Notes under the pieces: model-generated
The model's input: the letters and a program-made list of their open reading frames with translations, nothing else
Databases searched by the model: none
Told to the model about the DNA's origin: nothing
Translations under genes and position numbers: made by a program
Assembly (NCBI GenBank): GCA_015501075.1
Contig: JADNYJ010000130.1
Coordinates: 53,455 to 117,454 of the forward strand
Origin: Gymnopilus junonius
Lineage: Eukaryota > Basidiomycota > Agaricomycetes > Agaricales > Galerinaceae
Reading direction: 5' to 3'
DNA length: 64,000 bases
In this document: positions 11,829-22,328 of the stretch, piece by piece
Numbering within the stretch: position 1 is the stretch's first letter
Layout of the letters: each line of letters begins with the position of its first letter

Positions 11829-12453
11829 GAGTAATGGTAATGTATGGCTGTCCATCGGTATTTGGGTCGGTAGAAGCTACAGGAAATTTTGAGTAATCGA
11901 AGGTGGACGAATGTGCGTCACAGATAGCGTGCGGTGCAATCGGATGCCTTTGGCGTTGAATAAGGAGATGCAGAACGCAAATTTGGAGAATGGGCAAGAC
12001 CCTACCTTTTGGCAGCGCGAATAACGAAGATCGGAAGGAATTGAAACCTTCCGTAGTTGCAAACAGTACCTTTAATTGCGCCGTAGACACATTCTGACAA
12101 GACAGTCCAGTAAATCTAGCATATCACCGGCTTAACTGAGATAAAACCGATAACAAATACGTTCCATGCTATTTCCTATGATTACTCCACACATATAAAT
12201 CGGCAATGGAAGCATTTTCGACCCAAAGCATCATGCAGCATCTATTTGTCGATGCCAGAACGTAAGTGGACAATCAGACCCTTATCCATTTTGGCATACG
12301 GATATCTTTCAGATGATAAGAATCCTGGCAGAATGGAAGTTCTCTAAACATTATTGGGCAACGCCACTCTCACTCTTGATTACTCTCGATTTGGTAGGGA
12401 GTTCTTCTCTTTTCTAATCCCGAAATGGACTACTGTCCCTTGAATTGGCAAAC
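11829..12453. other. region upstream of the precursor-like gene
   Basis: About 600 bases. The minus strand has a frame at 11671-12090 that overlaps the oxidase 3' end and lacks a clear gene structure. I treat it as non-coding. Confidence 0.35.
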
Positions 12454-12460
12454 TATATAA
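12454..12460 (+). promoter_or_regulatory. TATA-like box of the precursor-like gene
   Basis: TATATAA lies about 75-80 bases before the ATG at 12536, a reasonable core-promoter position for a strongly expressed small fungal gene. Confidence 0.5.
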
Positions 12461-12535
12461 AGCTTTGTAAGTTTTAGCCAGAGTTCAATCGAGGAACGAC
12501 CCTTTCCAGCAAATAGCTGCAGTCCAGTCATTACT

Positions 12536-12969
12536 ATGATTTCTGCCGCCTTTGCAATCCTTCTCTTTCTGAAATTTGTATCGGGCATCCCTGTGACTAC
12601 GCATCCAGGAACCACTGCTCACGGTATGTATTATACTCATAATTCGTGCTATATAGTTTATCACCACAAATTATAACACGAGGGCCCTAATTCTCTATTC
12701 TTGCATATTAGGCATTCAGGACGTCTCGTTTATTGCAAGTGCCAAAGACTTCAATTCATTTGTCATAGCTGGTGGTAATACAGAAGAACAGACTGCTGGT
12801 CTAGATCGCCGTAAGTTGCATTGAATGTACCCAATCTGACTGAAATCACGATATGACTTGGTTCAATGATCTATTCATTCTAGGTATTCCTGGCGGCATA
12901 AAACCATTTATCATTATAGGCAACACAGAGGAAGAGCCTGAAAATCTAACTCGTCGCAAATTTCCATAA
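12536..12969 (+). CDS. candidate secreted, Kex2-processed repeat precursor (RiPP-like)
   Basis: Exon 1 (12536-12623) codes for a signal peptide (hydrophobic AAFAILLFLKFVSG) and a short leader. Exon 2 (12712-12810, 99 bases) ends its product with a hydrophobic aromatic/aliphatic/Gly segment (SFVIAGG), an acidic linker NTEEQ and a dibasic Arg-Arg. Exon 3 (from 12884) repeats the plan with PFIIIG, NTEEE and Arg-Arg. The introns are all phase 1 and split the second Arg codon, so each repeat is a symmetric exon. After exon 3 the sequence either reads on to a stop at 12967-12969 or is spliced from a GC donor at 12956. A third repeat-end with a GTAAGT donor near 13028 may be a decayed unit. No family is recognised by name; the architecture matches fungal Kex2-processed repeat proteins such as dikaritin precursors. 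Two UstYa oxidase genes lie nearby. Confidence 0.65.
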
Positions 12970-13593
12970 GCTACCTAATATGACACCCAACTCCAACTCT
13001 ATCTTGCCAAGCGACAAGTTCATTCGTCGTAAGTCGTAAGCATCCCATATAATCTGGACAAATTTTAATTCTATCCATCGTTTTTGAGGCAATGAGGGGG
13101 AACCGCTACCTATTCAATCTAAATACTTTAACTTCATAGAATAAGATCAAGACATAGGAGCGACGTATTTTTAGCAGATCGAGATGATGACAATGATTAC
13201 TAGCAGACAGTCACATCAAGAAACAGCTGCGGAGATGTCGACGACATTGCCCTGTATGTTTTGCAGTGAATGATAGAATATTTCTTCGAGTCAGTATTTT
13301 GACAGAAGCTTCTTCTTGTAAAAATACGTAAGAGTGGCACTTGCTTTTACGTGAGAGAGGACCACACGAATGGGATAGGAGAATCACTTTACATATTATC
13401 TGGGAGTGGAACGGGTAGGATAAAAGGCAACAGGGACAAATGCGTAGTAAAATCTGTCGAAGTCCCTGTCGTCAGGTCCTTTGAGTACATTTCGGATTTT
13501 ACTTGTTCATCCCATCTTTGTGATAGTTCTGATCAAATTCTCTCGAAGGGTCCATTAGCGACAGGAAGTTTCCGATATGATTCAAAGCTTTAC
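12970..13593. other. region downstream of the precursor-like gene
   Basis: It includes a repeat-like exon end near 13012-13028 (Phe-Ile-Arg followed by a GTAAGT donor) and a possible terminal exon after the acceptor near 13170. These may be further exons of the precursor gene or relics of it. A plus frame at 13351-13596 has no recognisable motif. Confidence 0.35.
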
Positions 13594-14171
13594 TAAGGGC
13601 CTGTCCGGACACAGAATGCCGTTTTTCTCGGTCGCATTCTCGGCCCATATATGGTAGATCAAATTCTGGTGGAGACGTATCACATGATTTAGAGAGTCCC
13701 GTGCTTGCTGAGTGTGACATCCGATAATTGATCAATGATAATATTTGTGTCGCGCGATTGCGCGCGATATTCCACTCTTTTACAATGCCCTCAGAGGAGG
13801 AGTGTGATCGTTTGCAGCATCAGACTATTACTCCTGCAACCTACTTCCTCCACCTTGTCGGAATTGCTGCCGTTCTAAACCAACACCCCAATTACTGGAA
13901 GCAACGGTACCACACATCTGCTCTTTCGGGTCAAACCTGGGTTGAAGAGCTTGTGTTAATGAGAAGAAAGGGGGTGAGAGAAGGAAGAAATCAACATATC
14001 AACAAAAGCATTGTCGCGTTCGCGCTGAGCAGCTCACGCGCAGTCACAAATCGTCACATTTTCACGGGACTCTCTAAGACATGTGATACGTCTCCACCAG
14101 AATTTGATCTACCATATATGGGCCGAGAATGCGACCGAGAAAACGGCATTCTGTGTCCGGACAGGCCCTTA
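13594..14171. mobile_element. non-autonomous PIF/Harbinger-derived element (MITE-like)
   Basis: About 107-base terminal inverted repeats run at 13596-13703 and 14063-14169, starting AGGGCCTGTCCGGACAC and nearly identical. TA flanks both ends, so the target duplication is TA or a degenerate three-base one. The interior has a plus-strand frame containing RYHTSALSGQTWVEELV. I associate that segment with the N-terminal part of basidiomycete Harbinger nucleases. No nuclease catalytic domain remains, so the element is a deletion derivative. Confidence 0.75.
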
Positions 14172-14287
14172 CATCTCCAAAATTGTACCCAAGATGAAGT
14201 TTAACACGCTTACATGACTCCAAACTCGAATAAATAATTTACACCAACCACCACCCAACCGTCACGGAATTCTGGAGGAGGAGAGCC

Positions 14288-14815
14288 TTAGTAATCACCT
14301 GCTGGAGCAGGACCATCACGCTGTTCTCGGTATTTCGGAGAGAAACGAGGGGATGAACCGGATTTGAAGACCTTGCGAGGGCGAGCGGGTATGGAAGCAG
14401 CGTCTGCGGCTTTTTTATCCTTTGCATCTTCGTCTTTTTTCTGCTTGGGCTTGGATGGATGTTTGCCACCACCGTGTCGACGAAGTGCGAGAAGGGCGTT
14501 AGTCCTCCGAGCCTTTTCTATTGCAGCATTGGGTGAAAAGATCCTTGGCTGGATAATAGGTGCTTCCTCGGACGGGTGACGGTGGAGGCTGTTGTGTGCG
14601 ACATGTCCGTGCTGGTGCTGCATGAGAGATTGGTCAATATTAATTTTTATAAGGCGAAGTAATCAATCATTTACTTCAAAAGTTTCAAAGTCGGTATGGT
14701 GGGCTCGGGAGACGGAAGCGGTGTGGGTATCTCCGTAGTGGACGGGAGCGGCCAGAGACAACAGAGGACCAGCAAGGAACGCGGACAGGGTCAAGAGGGT
14801 ACGGATTGGGTACAT
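14288..14815 (-). CDS. small secreted protein with dibasic sites
   Basis: Two exons, 14815-14675 and 14617-14288, give about 156 residues. The N terminus is a classic signal peptide (RTLLTLSAFLAGPLLSLAAP). The mature part is His-rich at first, then Lys/Arg/Pro-rich with EKARR and LALRRHGGGKH dibasic sites that Kex2 could cut. It ends in a Gly/Pro/Ala tail. There are no cysteines in the mature region, so it is unlike hydrophobins and most cysteine-rich effectors. I do not recognise the family. It is convergent with the 13.6-14.2 kb element. Splice sites are canonical, and the clean structure argues for a real gene. Confidence 0.7.
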
Positions 14816-16480
14816 TTTAGAGCTAAAATACCAATCAGTCAAAAACCGACGCAGTACAGAGAAGGGTAGCTCACGTTTAAAAGCTTTTGTGGACCAGCAC
14901 CAATGAATATAGGGAATTAGTTATAGAACCTGCTCTGGGAGTTTTTTTCGAGAGACATGCTTGGTTTATATAGCTTCACAGAGTCGCTTAGAGATAGATG
15001 TGGACAATATTGCGTACACTTTTGGAAATTGGAGTCCGCGTCGATCGTCCCATGCTCAGCCAAGCTCGGTCAAGACCCGGAGTCTGGATAATTCCACCTT
15101 GAATCACGCAACTAGAAACGCGTACTTTAGATGAGCGCGCCTCAATTTACTGCACCACAACTTAAGGATCAGTAAGGGTTCATTTTACACTTGGCCACCA
15201 TCTGGGCACCGGATATATGTGAACGATTATTGATAAGTAGTCGTTCATACAAGAATTCAATGACCTACCTTGAGATTCGTTGAGTTCTAGGTCGAATTCC
15301 CTTAAACGCTATATACGACCCAAGGGAAGACAACAAGTTCGGGAAATTTCGAAAGGGGCTTGGAGCTGTTGAGATGGTGGTTTCGCCAAGAGAGCGCGTC
15401 GAGATATCGTCAGTAGTTTGATCCAGATCCGCGCGGGGCGCGATCAGTCAGTTTCATTCGTCAGCGGATACCCAAGTAGCAAGCGGCATCGATAAAGTAC
15501 ATTGACTGAAAAATAACTGTCAAAGGAAGATAAGTGAACTTTGACAGAGAGAGAAAAGGCGACAGAGGAGTCCGAACCAACTAATTGAAAGAGAGAGCGT
15601 ATCCTGGGGAGCAATTTGCGTAGAGCCTGAGCGCTGAGCATTCGGGCGCTGGGCGCTGATGCTCGCAATGGCTGGCGATAATCACCCCAGCATCCAGGAA
15701 CGCAGCCATATTGAGAGTATAATTACACTCTCGCACCTTTTGCAAATCCGAAAATCCTGGACCACATGTGGAATTCCTTGGAACGTGGATGTCATAATAA
15801 ATTTTCAGATAAAGTCTGCTTCCCGATCGTTCATGACGGTCGTGCATCATGGTCCAGATGAAAGGATTTAAGGACAAGGCGGGAGGTCTGAGGATTTACG
15901 TTTGAAGGAATAAAGCGGAGTTTGATTAGTATTAAAGATTACCTAAGATTTGCATGTCGCCCAACGCCTGCTCTGTCGCTGTCCTCGACAACATAATGCA
16001 CTACTTTTCTGCGTTGTAGCGTCTCCAAGTGAGTGCTGTAGGATGCTTAAAGTAAGTACCATAATACTGATCTGAATATTAGGAAAATGAATTTTAAACT
16101 TTGTTTTTCAGAATCAAGCCGCCCCATGCATCGAACTTGCCGTAATGTACGGTTGAGCAATAGGATGAGCGCTCAGAGGATGAAGCTGACCTACTGCACG
16201 AATACCGAGGAGGATTGAGGCGGAACCACTTGGTGTCAGCGAGTTGCGTCTCTTGAGCGTGTTCTGGATTGTGCTGCATGGTTATGGGTTAATCCAATTT
16301 GAATCCAGTGGCAACCATTCCTTGGTAAGCTTTATTCTAACATCGTTGCAAGCTGACTGGGCTTGGTACGACAGGATTCATAGGCCTCACCTCTAGCTGC
16401 GCTACGTCGCCCTCCTGTCACCGTACTTCCTGGTTGGTTTAGGTTCTTTGCCCTCACTCCGGGGATCCGGGGCGTAAGTG
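14816..16480. other. stretch with no recognisable gene
   Basis: About 1.7 kb with scattered short frames. A minus-strand frame at 15581-15877 lacks an ATG-supported start and any motif. A short GCGCTGAGC-type repeat at about 15630-15660 has weak echoes near 22687. Confidence 0.35.
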
Positions 16481-18027
16481 CTCATGCGTCGTATTAGGCA
16501 TTTTCCCATTTCTGCTTTGGCTTGGAAGAGTTACATATTGGAGTAGCCGCCTTTGGCCCAAGTTCGAGGGATAGGTACATGCATATAACGTTCTCGGAAC
16601 TGGGCAGTCTTGTAAAGACGTTCCTTTTTGTATAAAGAATTCGATGCTGCCTTGAATTTGGGCCGATGGTCTCCAAGTTATTTCATGTGGATAGTTTCTT
16701 TTCCGTTTGCCTTTTGGTTCTTTTTATTATTATATTATTGTCTACTCACAAGGGCTGTATTGCCGATCTCGAGGATTGTCGACATGATTAATGTTTGGTT
16801 GTGTGCAACGAAGGACCTGATACAATTCCTTCGGTTTTCTCGTTGTTTTCCGTCCCTTGGAAGCCTCGGCTTTATCATGATGCTCATGCCTCATATGCGC
16901 ATCGTTTTGAATCTTGATCCAAGAAGAGATCACATTGTCTGCAGTGCGTACCTTTACTCTATTCGCTCAGATTGAGACTGATAACGCGGCACTGACTGGT
17001 AGATCTCTCCTCCGTGTACACAACGTCCCCAGTTTCAATTTATTTCTTCTTTTTTTCCCTTTCCGCCTCAGCGTTGCTTATCTGACGCCTGGTGCATGCC
17101 TCCAAATGGATCAAATGACATTGGCATGAGGTTGTGCAACTTCACTCTGCACAGTCTGGGCTTTTCGCCTTGTGACATTGTCGCATTATCGTGGGTGGCG
17201 ACCGTCCCTGTCACTTCCATTCCCGTTCTTTTTCTTTTTCAAGACCGCGGGTTTGATGTGCTTGCTCAATGAAATCGGCACAAGCTAATTCTACTTTGCA
17301 TAGTCTGAGTGCCCCACGTTTTGGCGTCGACGTTGGTGGCGACCCTCTCTGTGGTACGCAATGACTTTTCCGGTGTCGATTTCCGCTCTGTGGCGCTTGT
17401 GTTCCTTGCATTTTTCTCTCTTTTCTGTGTACTTCCTGTGCGCGTTTCTCATGGACGGGTGTAATGTTGCTCTCATGCTTATCTCCGAAACTCCTAGGAG
17501 CACCCTCTTCCGCTCAGTGTCCATTTGCTACCTAGCACTATACATACAGACATTTTGCAGGACTCCTTGGTCTGATTTTCGACTCACTACTCTATTGTTC
17601 CGAGAACTCTACTGGTATTGGTTCCTATGTCGCCACTCCTACAGTCGGATGTCCCAAGGACAAGGTCGTTCTGTTGTTGCCTGACATTTTCGGACCTCAG
17701 CTTATCAACTCTCAAGTGGGTATACCAGTTTGTACTATGTCGCTCTCAATTATAACATTACATCCTCAACGATGTTGCTTCTGGCCGATGCCTTTGCCAA
17801 GAATGGTTTCAAGGTAAACGTATTTCCAGCCGCCGTAAACTGTAATTACTTTGCTGACAAACTTCTCTCAGACCGTCATTCCTGACTTTCTCAATGGCGA
17901 CACTGTTCCTCCTTCAGGACTCACCTACGCACCTGACTTTGACCTTGGAAAGTGGTTCAAGAACCACAGCCAAGAGCAAACGCGACCTCCTCTTGATAAA
18001 GTTATCAACCCGCTCACTCGCCTTTCC
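16480..18027 (+). pseudogene. dienelactone hydrolase locus, truncated copy A
   Basis: The upstream part (about 16560-17450) is alignable in blocks with 23240-23860. The coding relics begin near 17560. SYVATPTVG, CPKDKVVLLLPDIFGPQ and LLADAFAKNGFK precede an intron; the next exon encodes TVIPDFLNGD, LTYAPDFDLGKWF and RPPLDKVIN. This is the N-terminal half of an AIM2-like dienelactone hydrolase (alpha/beta hydrolase that opens cyclic lactones). The half with the nucleophile Cys and catalytic His is missing: at 18012-18027 the sequence switches to the duplicated membrane-protein 3' segment. The copy therefore cannot encode an active enzyme. Confidence 0.8.
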
Positions 18028-19158
18028 TCTGCTGCATCATATGCCACCCCATCTTTTGCTTGCTTCTGAAGCCGCCGCATCCAAGCCGCCTCGCCTCTCC
18101 AAGGGCCAAGAGTCAAGAAGCTCATCTGCTCCGTTGTTATGGTATACACCACCGCTCACCGCCAAAGGTTGCTCGGGGATCGAGACCCCATGCCGACTTC
18201 TACTGCACCTCCTTGCCTCTTAATACCCACACACACTCTCCTATCATATCCGTCCTGCCGACCCTTCTCTCTCTTTTCCTTTCGTGTTCTTCCTCCTATA
18301 CACGCTCTCTCTTCCCATGACGGTCTTCCCTCTGCATATCCTCATCCGTCACACATTAACACCCGCATACCACCCCCTCTATCCTTTCTCGAGCTCTATT
18401 CTCTATCGCCCTCGCTATGCTCGCGAGACTCGGACGTAATGGGGTTTCATTTCTATTTCGTGTACTTGTTATCATATATTTCTTTTCTCTCCATATTTCC
18501 TCCAGCTCATCGTCCTCAATGCACCATTATCAAAGTCTGATATGTCAAATGATACCGGTTGTCGCAAGTTTCTGCTATTTCTTATTTCATTCCCTTTTTC
18601 CATATTGTTTATGCTAACCTTTGGGTATGGCTGTCAAACCTGCACATCTTTCCTCCGATGTAGTTTATTTCGTGTCACTATTCATCTCATCTTGGAAACG
18701 TGGTGATATATTTTCACTAACTAGTGGTGGAGAATGGAATGCCATCAAGAATAAAATCAAAATTCAGGTTATTTACGGTCGTCCTGTTATCTATTTTCTG
18801 TATAGTTCATCTCTAAACTACGGAAACTACGCTAGAAGGCGTCATCGTTGATATCTTTCACCCTGGGAGAGTCCGAAATGCTTTTGTTCTCGATTGTGGC
18901 GAAAACAGTAGACGAACCCGTACCGCGAGGCATTGCGAGGGTATCTTCTCCGATAAATCTTTCAGATGGCCCTGTAGAATATACGAATTGCATTGGAGTA
19001 CTGAGTCTGCTCATCGTATCTTTGGACCATGCGCGACCATGCGCCACTCATAATATGATCAGCAACGGGGCAATGGACTGAGGGAATTAGAAAAGAGTTC
19101 GATTCAATCTTAATCCATTGAATAAAATCAAGGTGGCATTCTCACCTGCATCTAGTAA
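18012..19158. repeat. copy 2 of the duplicated membrane-protein 3' segment
   Basis: It matches 1640-2466 but has about 300 extra bases (18250-18555). On the minus strand it keeps the last exon of the membrane protein (18832 to about 19070; KDTMSRLSTPMQFVYST) and then loses similarity at about 19158, just inside the previous exon. It is a 3' fragment with no upstream exons, joined directly to dienelactone-hydrolase copy A. Confidence 0.85.
18832..19070 (-). pseudogene. orphan last exon of the duplicated membrane protein
   Basis: The exon encodes the cytoplasmic tail seen at 2145-2391, with about a dozen substitutions and no internal stop. The preceding exons are absent, so it cannot encode the membrane domain. 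Confidence 0.75.
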
Positions 19159-20289
19159 GTGGCGAACTATTACGGGTCTACTTTATTCCTGCGTGGAATT
19201 TGATCGAGTGGGCGTAGTGGAGGTCGGCTTTTCCCTGTTTTTTAGCGTACCAGTTCGTCGTGATCTCGAGATGAACGAGCAACCGCTGTCGTGTAAAGTC
19301 TGGCTTATTAAAGGGGTGTACCCCTCTGTTCCTGTACCTATCTACACTAACCACAGGACAGAGAATGGATGGTCTAACCTCAGTCCAATTGGATTTTCAC
19401 ACCCGCAGTCGCTGACTCCATTAATCGATGTATCAATCTTTGGTCACTCATTGAGGGTAACAATCAATTCACATGCCCTAGATTTCCTCCCGAATGGTTG
19501 TTTGCCCTCTTGTCGATGATGAAATAAAATGGAACCCAGTACCTTTCTCTCTTCCCAGGTTGATTGAGTCACTGAACTCCACTTACTTTTTCTTCCCAAA
19601 TGGACCATTAAGGACATCGGAATGGAAAGGAAATGCCGGTGATAGTGAGAAAGTTCAATTGACATGAAAACCATACGAACAAGATGTCAAATGTGGTTGA
19701 TCAAGTGCACCGTTTAGCAAATTCTCCTTTTAGAAAGAAATATCAATAGACGCCCACGTACCGATGGCGAACTTTTCTCAAGAGATGTCCTCTCACAATC
19801 TGGCCCTGGGTGTGATCCATGTGATATCTGCTGCTGCCCTCATGATAATTTTAGCTTCGCTGTAGAATCAATCAGTACATCAGCGAACTAGGACGTCGTG
19901 ATGGTATGACCATGAATTGTTACCCCTTACATGACTTTACTAAGAGAATCTCCAGTGTGGCTTACACTGGGTGGACGAAATATATCATTGATGGAGTGAT
20001 AGACACCCCGGCGTCAATTGATTATTCCCTAATAGTAATTGGATTCGCTGTCTCCGAGGAGAAGTGTGAAATTGTGTGATTCCTCATACATATACATTTT
20101 ACTGCACCGATTCACGGACGACGTTACCGTTTGTCCTGTATGGCTGCCAGACTCTCCAGCTCCTCTCTGTAAAAGTTTATTTTGGAGTATGGTGTTCTGT
20201 GGTGCTAGGAACGCTCACAAGTCGAGTACCGTATCTTTATTGTAATCGGTCCTGTAGATTGGTGGTCAATCCTACCGAAAGGACTATTT
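19159..20289. other. stretch with no recognisable gene
   Basis: A 34-codon plus frame at about 19763-19867 encodes a single hydrophobic segment (VIHVISAAALMIILASL), perhaps the relic of a membrane-protein exon. A plus frame to about 20312 has no motif. No gene model can be built. Confidence 0.3.
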
Positions 20290-21606
20290 CTAATCCTCAA
20301 AAGTTGCCCTAGCCCAGGCCATCACGCGATCTAATCCAGGGTCCGGTAAAGTATCTAATAGCCACCCCACCGCAGCCCTCAGAATATGTCCTTGAATAAA
20401 ACAATTGTACAGCTCGGGGTTATGCTCTTCAATTGTCTACAAGGGATGAGATTAGAAGGACGCTGATGATTTATGTCAAATGCCTCACTTGTTCAAACAA
20501 GGTACAAAGTCTTTGTCGCTCGGACGGGCTTTCTTCCCACCACTGAGAATCGCTAGCAAAACGAGGATCAAGTCGCCCTTCGTTTGACAGCCAGAGTGGA
20601 TAATCGATTGCTAGGATTGCAGGTTGGATATAATTAAATTCCCAGTCCAGGAGACCGGTAATATTACCATCGTCATCCACGAGGATGTTGTACCCATGAG
20701 GGTCGGCATGAGTCAAAACACAACGTAACAAGGTCGAGTCACTGATGGTCTGGGTCACCGAGGTTACTTTCCTTTCGATGAAAGATAAAGTTGACTCTGC
20801 ACGCTGAATATCTTCAGGCTTCATCTCCTTAATAGCCTCGCGCTTCACGCTAAAAAGGAAGCCAACATATCCAGAAATGGTGTCTATTACTTTGGGAGTT
20901 GAATAGCTTGGATTGGCAGCAAGAAGAGGGCCGACGGCGAGAGTGTTCGATCCGCTCACGTCGTCAAATGACGCGGATCCAATGCCGTGAGGAGCTTGGA
21001 GGTGGAACAGCTACGACAAAATGGCGACGTATGCAAAGATGAAATGATCCTGTCATTCAACCCTCAATGAAGGGAAATCGACCTTCAGAGAAATTCAATC
21101 TCACTTTTGCAGGCTCGGATAGGTGATGCCAGTGATAGGCAAGAGTCGAACCCGGCAGCTTTTCCTGTATAGTATAATACGGCCGACGGCCAAAATCGTG
21201 GGCAAAGGAATCCTGGTTCTCTTGCGAAGCCATTGAAGGAGCTTTATTTCATTGCGAAATTTGGTACTGCTCCATATCTCCTTGACGGGGTCCGACGGAT
21301 ATGTATGTCGTTGTCGGAGTATGACAGATGTGCCATTATCCAGAGTCGCATCTAGTGTCTGAAACAAAAGTGAGTTTAACGAATAGACTTTGAACAGAGC
21401 TATGTGAAAATAAAACGTACTAGATTCATATACATGGCCCTGCAAGCAGTCTTGATGAGGGTCGACCCTAATTGTTCTTGTACAGCGTTGTGAAGCCTCT
21501 GATGATCGGTTGGAATATCATCACCTTGGAGCCAATCATGATAAGATTGCGGAGGGGGCTCAAGTTCATGAGCAACTCCTGAGCGATCCCAGTAAGGAAG
21601 AAGCAT
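20290..21606 (-). pseudogene. aminoglycoside phosphotransferase (APH)-fold protein, pseudogene 1
   Basis: Exon 1 starts at the ATG at 21606 (LLPYWDRSGVAHELEPPP). Later exons carry the APH/choline-kinase catalytic core THADPHGYNIL and the metal-binding LLDWEF, then PLWLSNEG and a C-terminal PDPGLDRVMAWA. These are the hallmarks of the large fungal APH-like kinase family, whose substrates are mostly unknown. Two lesions are visible. One base is missing near 21180, in the region that should read AVGP-YYTIQEKLPG. A TAG stop sits at 21013-21011 just before LFHLQAPHG. The catalytic exon is intact. The close relative at 43100-44398 is also broken. Confidence 0.75.
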
Positions 21607-21980
21607 GGTCAAGCAGCTGATTTTGTGGCACAGGATGTAAGGGAAAGTAAAGAGGATGACTCCAACGCCGCTAAACGGTTCAATTATATCTCCGCCTAAA
21701 TGCGTCTATGTCAGATGGTCAAAGTGTGTTCTTGGCGACTCGGACCATATGTTGTCGAGAAAGATTCCCGCCGTTTATTCTCATCGATAATGCACACAAA
21801 CGTATTTTTAGAAGTGTCGCAGATTTCCCATGGAAAGCATAGCCAGATCGTTGTGGGCGCAGGTATACACTGAATTCGTAATTATTGTTATATGCGCCGC
21901 AGCTATATGAAGCTTCCATTCTGAGTCAAATATTACACTGTCCAAACTGAGAATTGTAATGATTGCTGTGTAGCTTCAGG
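21607..21980. other. intergenic region
   Basis: About 370 bases without a gene, between the APH pseudogene start and the mini-protein promoter. Confidence 0.35.
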
Positions 21981-21987
21981 TATAAAA
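21981..21987 (+). promoter_or_regulatory. TATA box of the 47-residue mini-protein gene
   Basis: TATAAAA lies about 150 bases before the ATG at 22135 and is followed by a pyrimidine-rich leader, a common arrangement in highly expressed basidiomycete genes. Confidence 0.55.
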
Positions 21988-22134
21988 GGCCTCTACTTTC
22001 GCTTTCTTGCCCTCACCCCAACATTTTCAAGTACCTCAACTGGTACGCCATTACCTTTCTTTTCCAAAGTGTTGCAACTGACTTTAGACTCTAGACAGCT
22101 TCCCGTATCCATTCATCACTCGACCATTTAATAT

Positions 22135-22328
22135 ATGCCTGCAGAACAGCAATCCCAGACATCTCAAGGCTCATCTCAGCCTGCAGTAAGTCTCATTTAT
22201 TGGCTTATTTACGGGCGATTTATGATGGCTCAAAGGTCCCTGTGAATAACGCAAAGCATTGCTCTCTTTGTAACCAGTGGATTCGTGACACTGGCGGAGT
22301 TCACACCTGCCCTGGTTCTGGAAAGTAG
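22135..22328 (+). CDS. 47-residue Cys/His mini-protein
   Basis: Two exons, 22135-22185 and 22236-22328, are joined in phase 0 across a 50-base intron (GTAAGT donor, AAAG acceptor). The protein begins Gln/Ser-rich (MPAEQQSQTSQGSSQ), then has HCSLC, a ten-residue gap and HTCPGSGK. The spacing Cys-x2-Cys-x10-His-x-Cys could bind one zinc ion as a minimal ribbon. There is no signal peptide and no membrane segment. Function is unknown. The TATA box, exact splice and ordered metal-ligand motif argue that it is a real gene despite its size. It lies within the duplication-rich region but is not itself duplicated here. Confidence 0.6.

Noticed and set aside
11671..12090. Minus-strand 139-codon frame overlapping the end of UstYa paralogue 2
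   Set aside because: Antisense to a well-supported gene and without splice or domain support.
13728..14204. 158-codon frame across the Harbinger element as a host gene
   Set aside because: It begins at TTG rather than ATG, runs into the right inverted repeat, and keeps only a fragment recalling a Harbinger nuclease.
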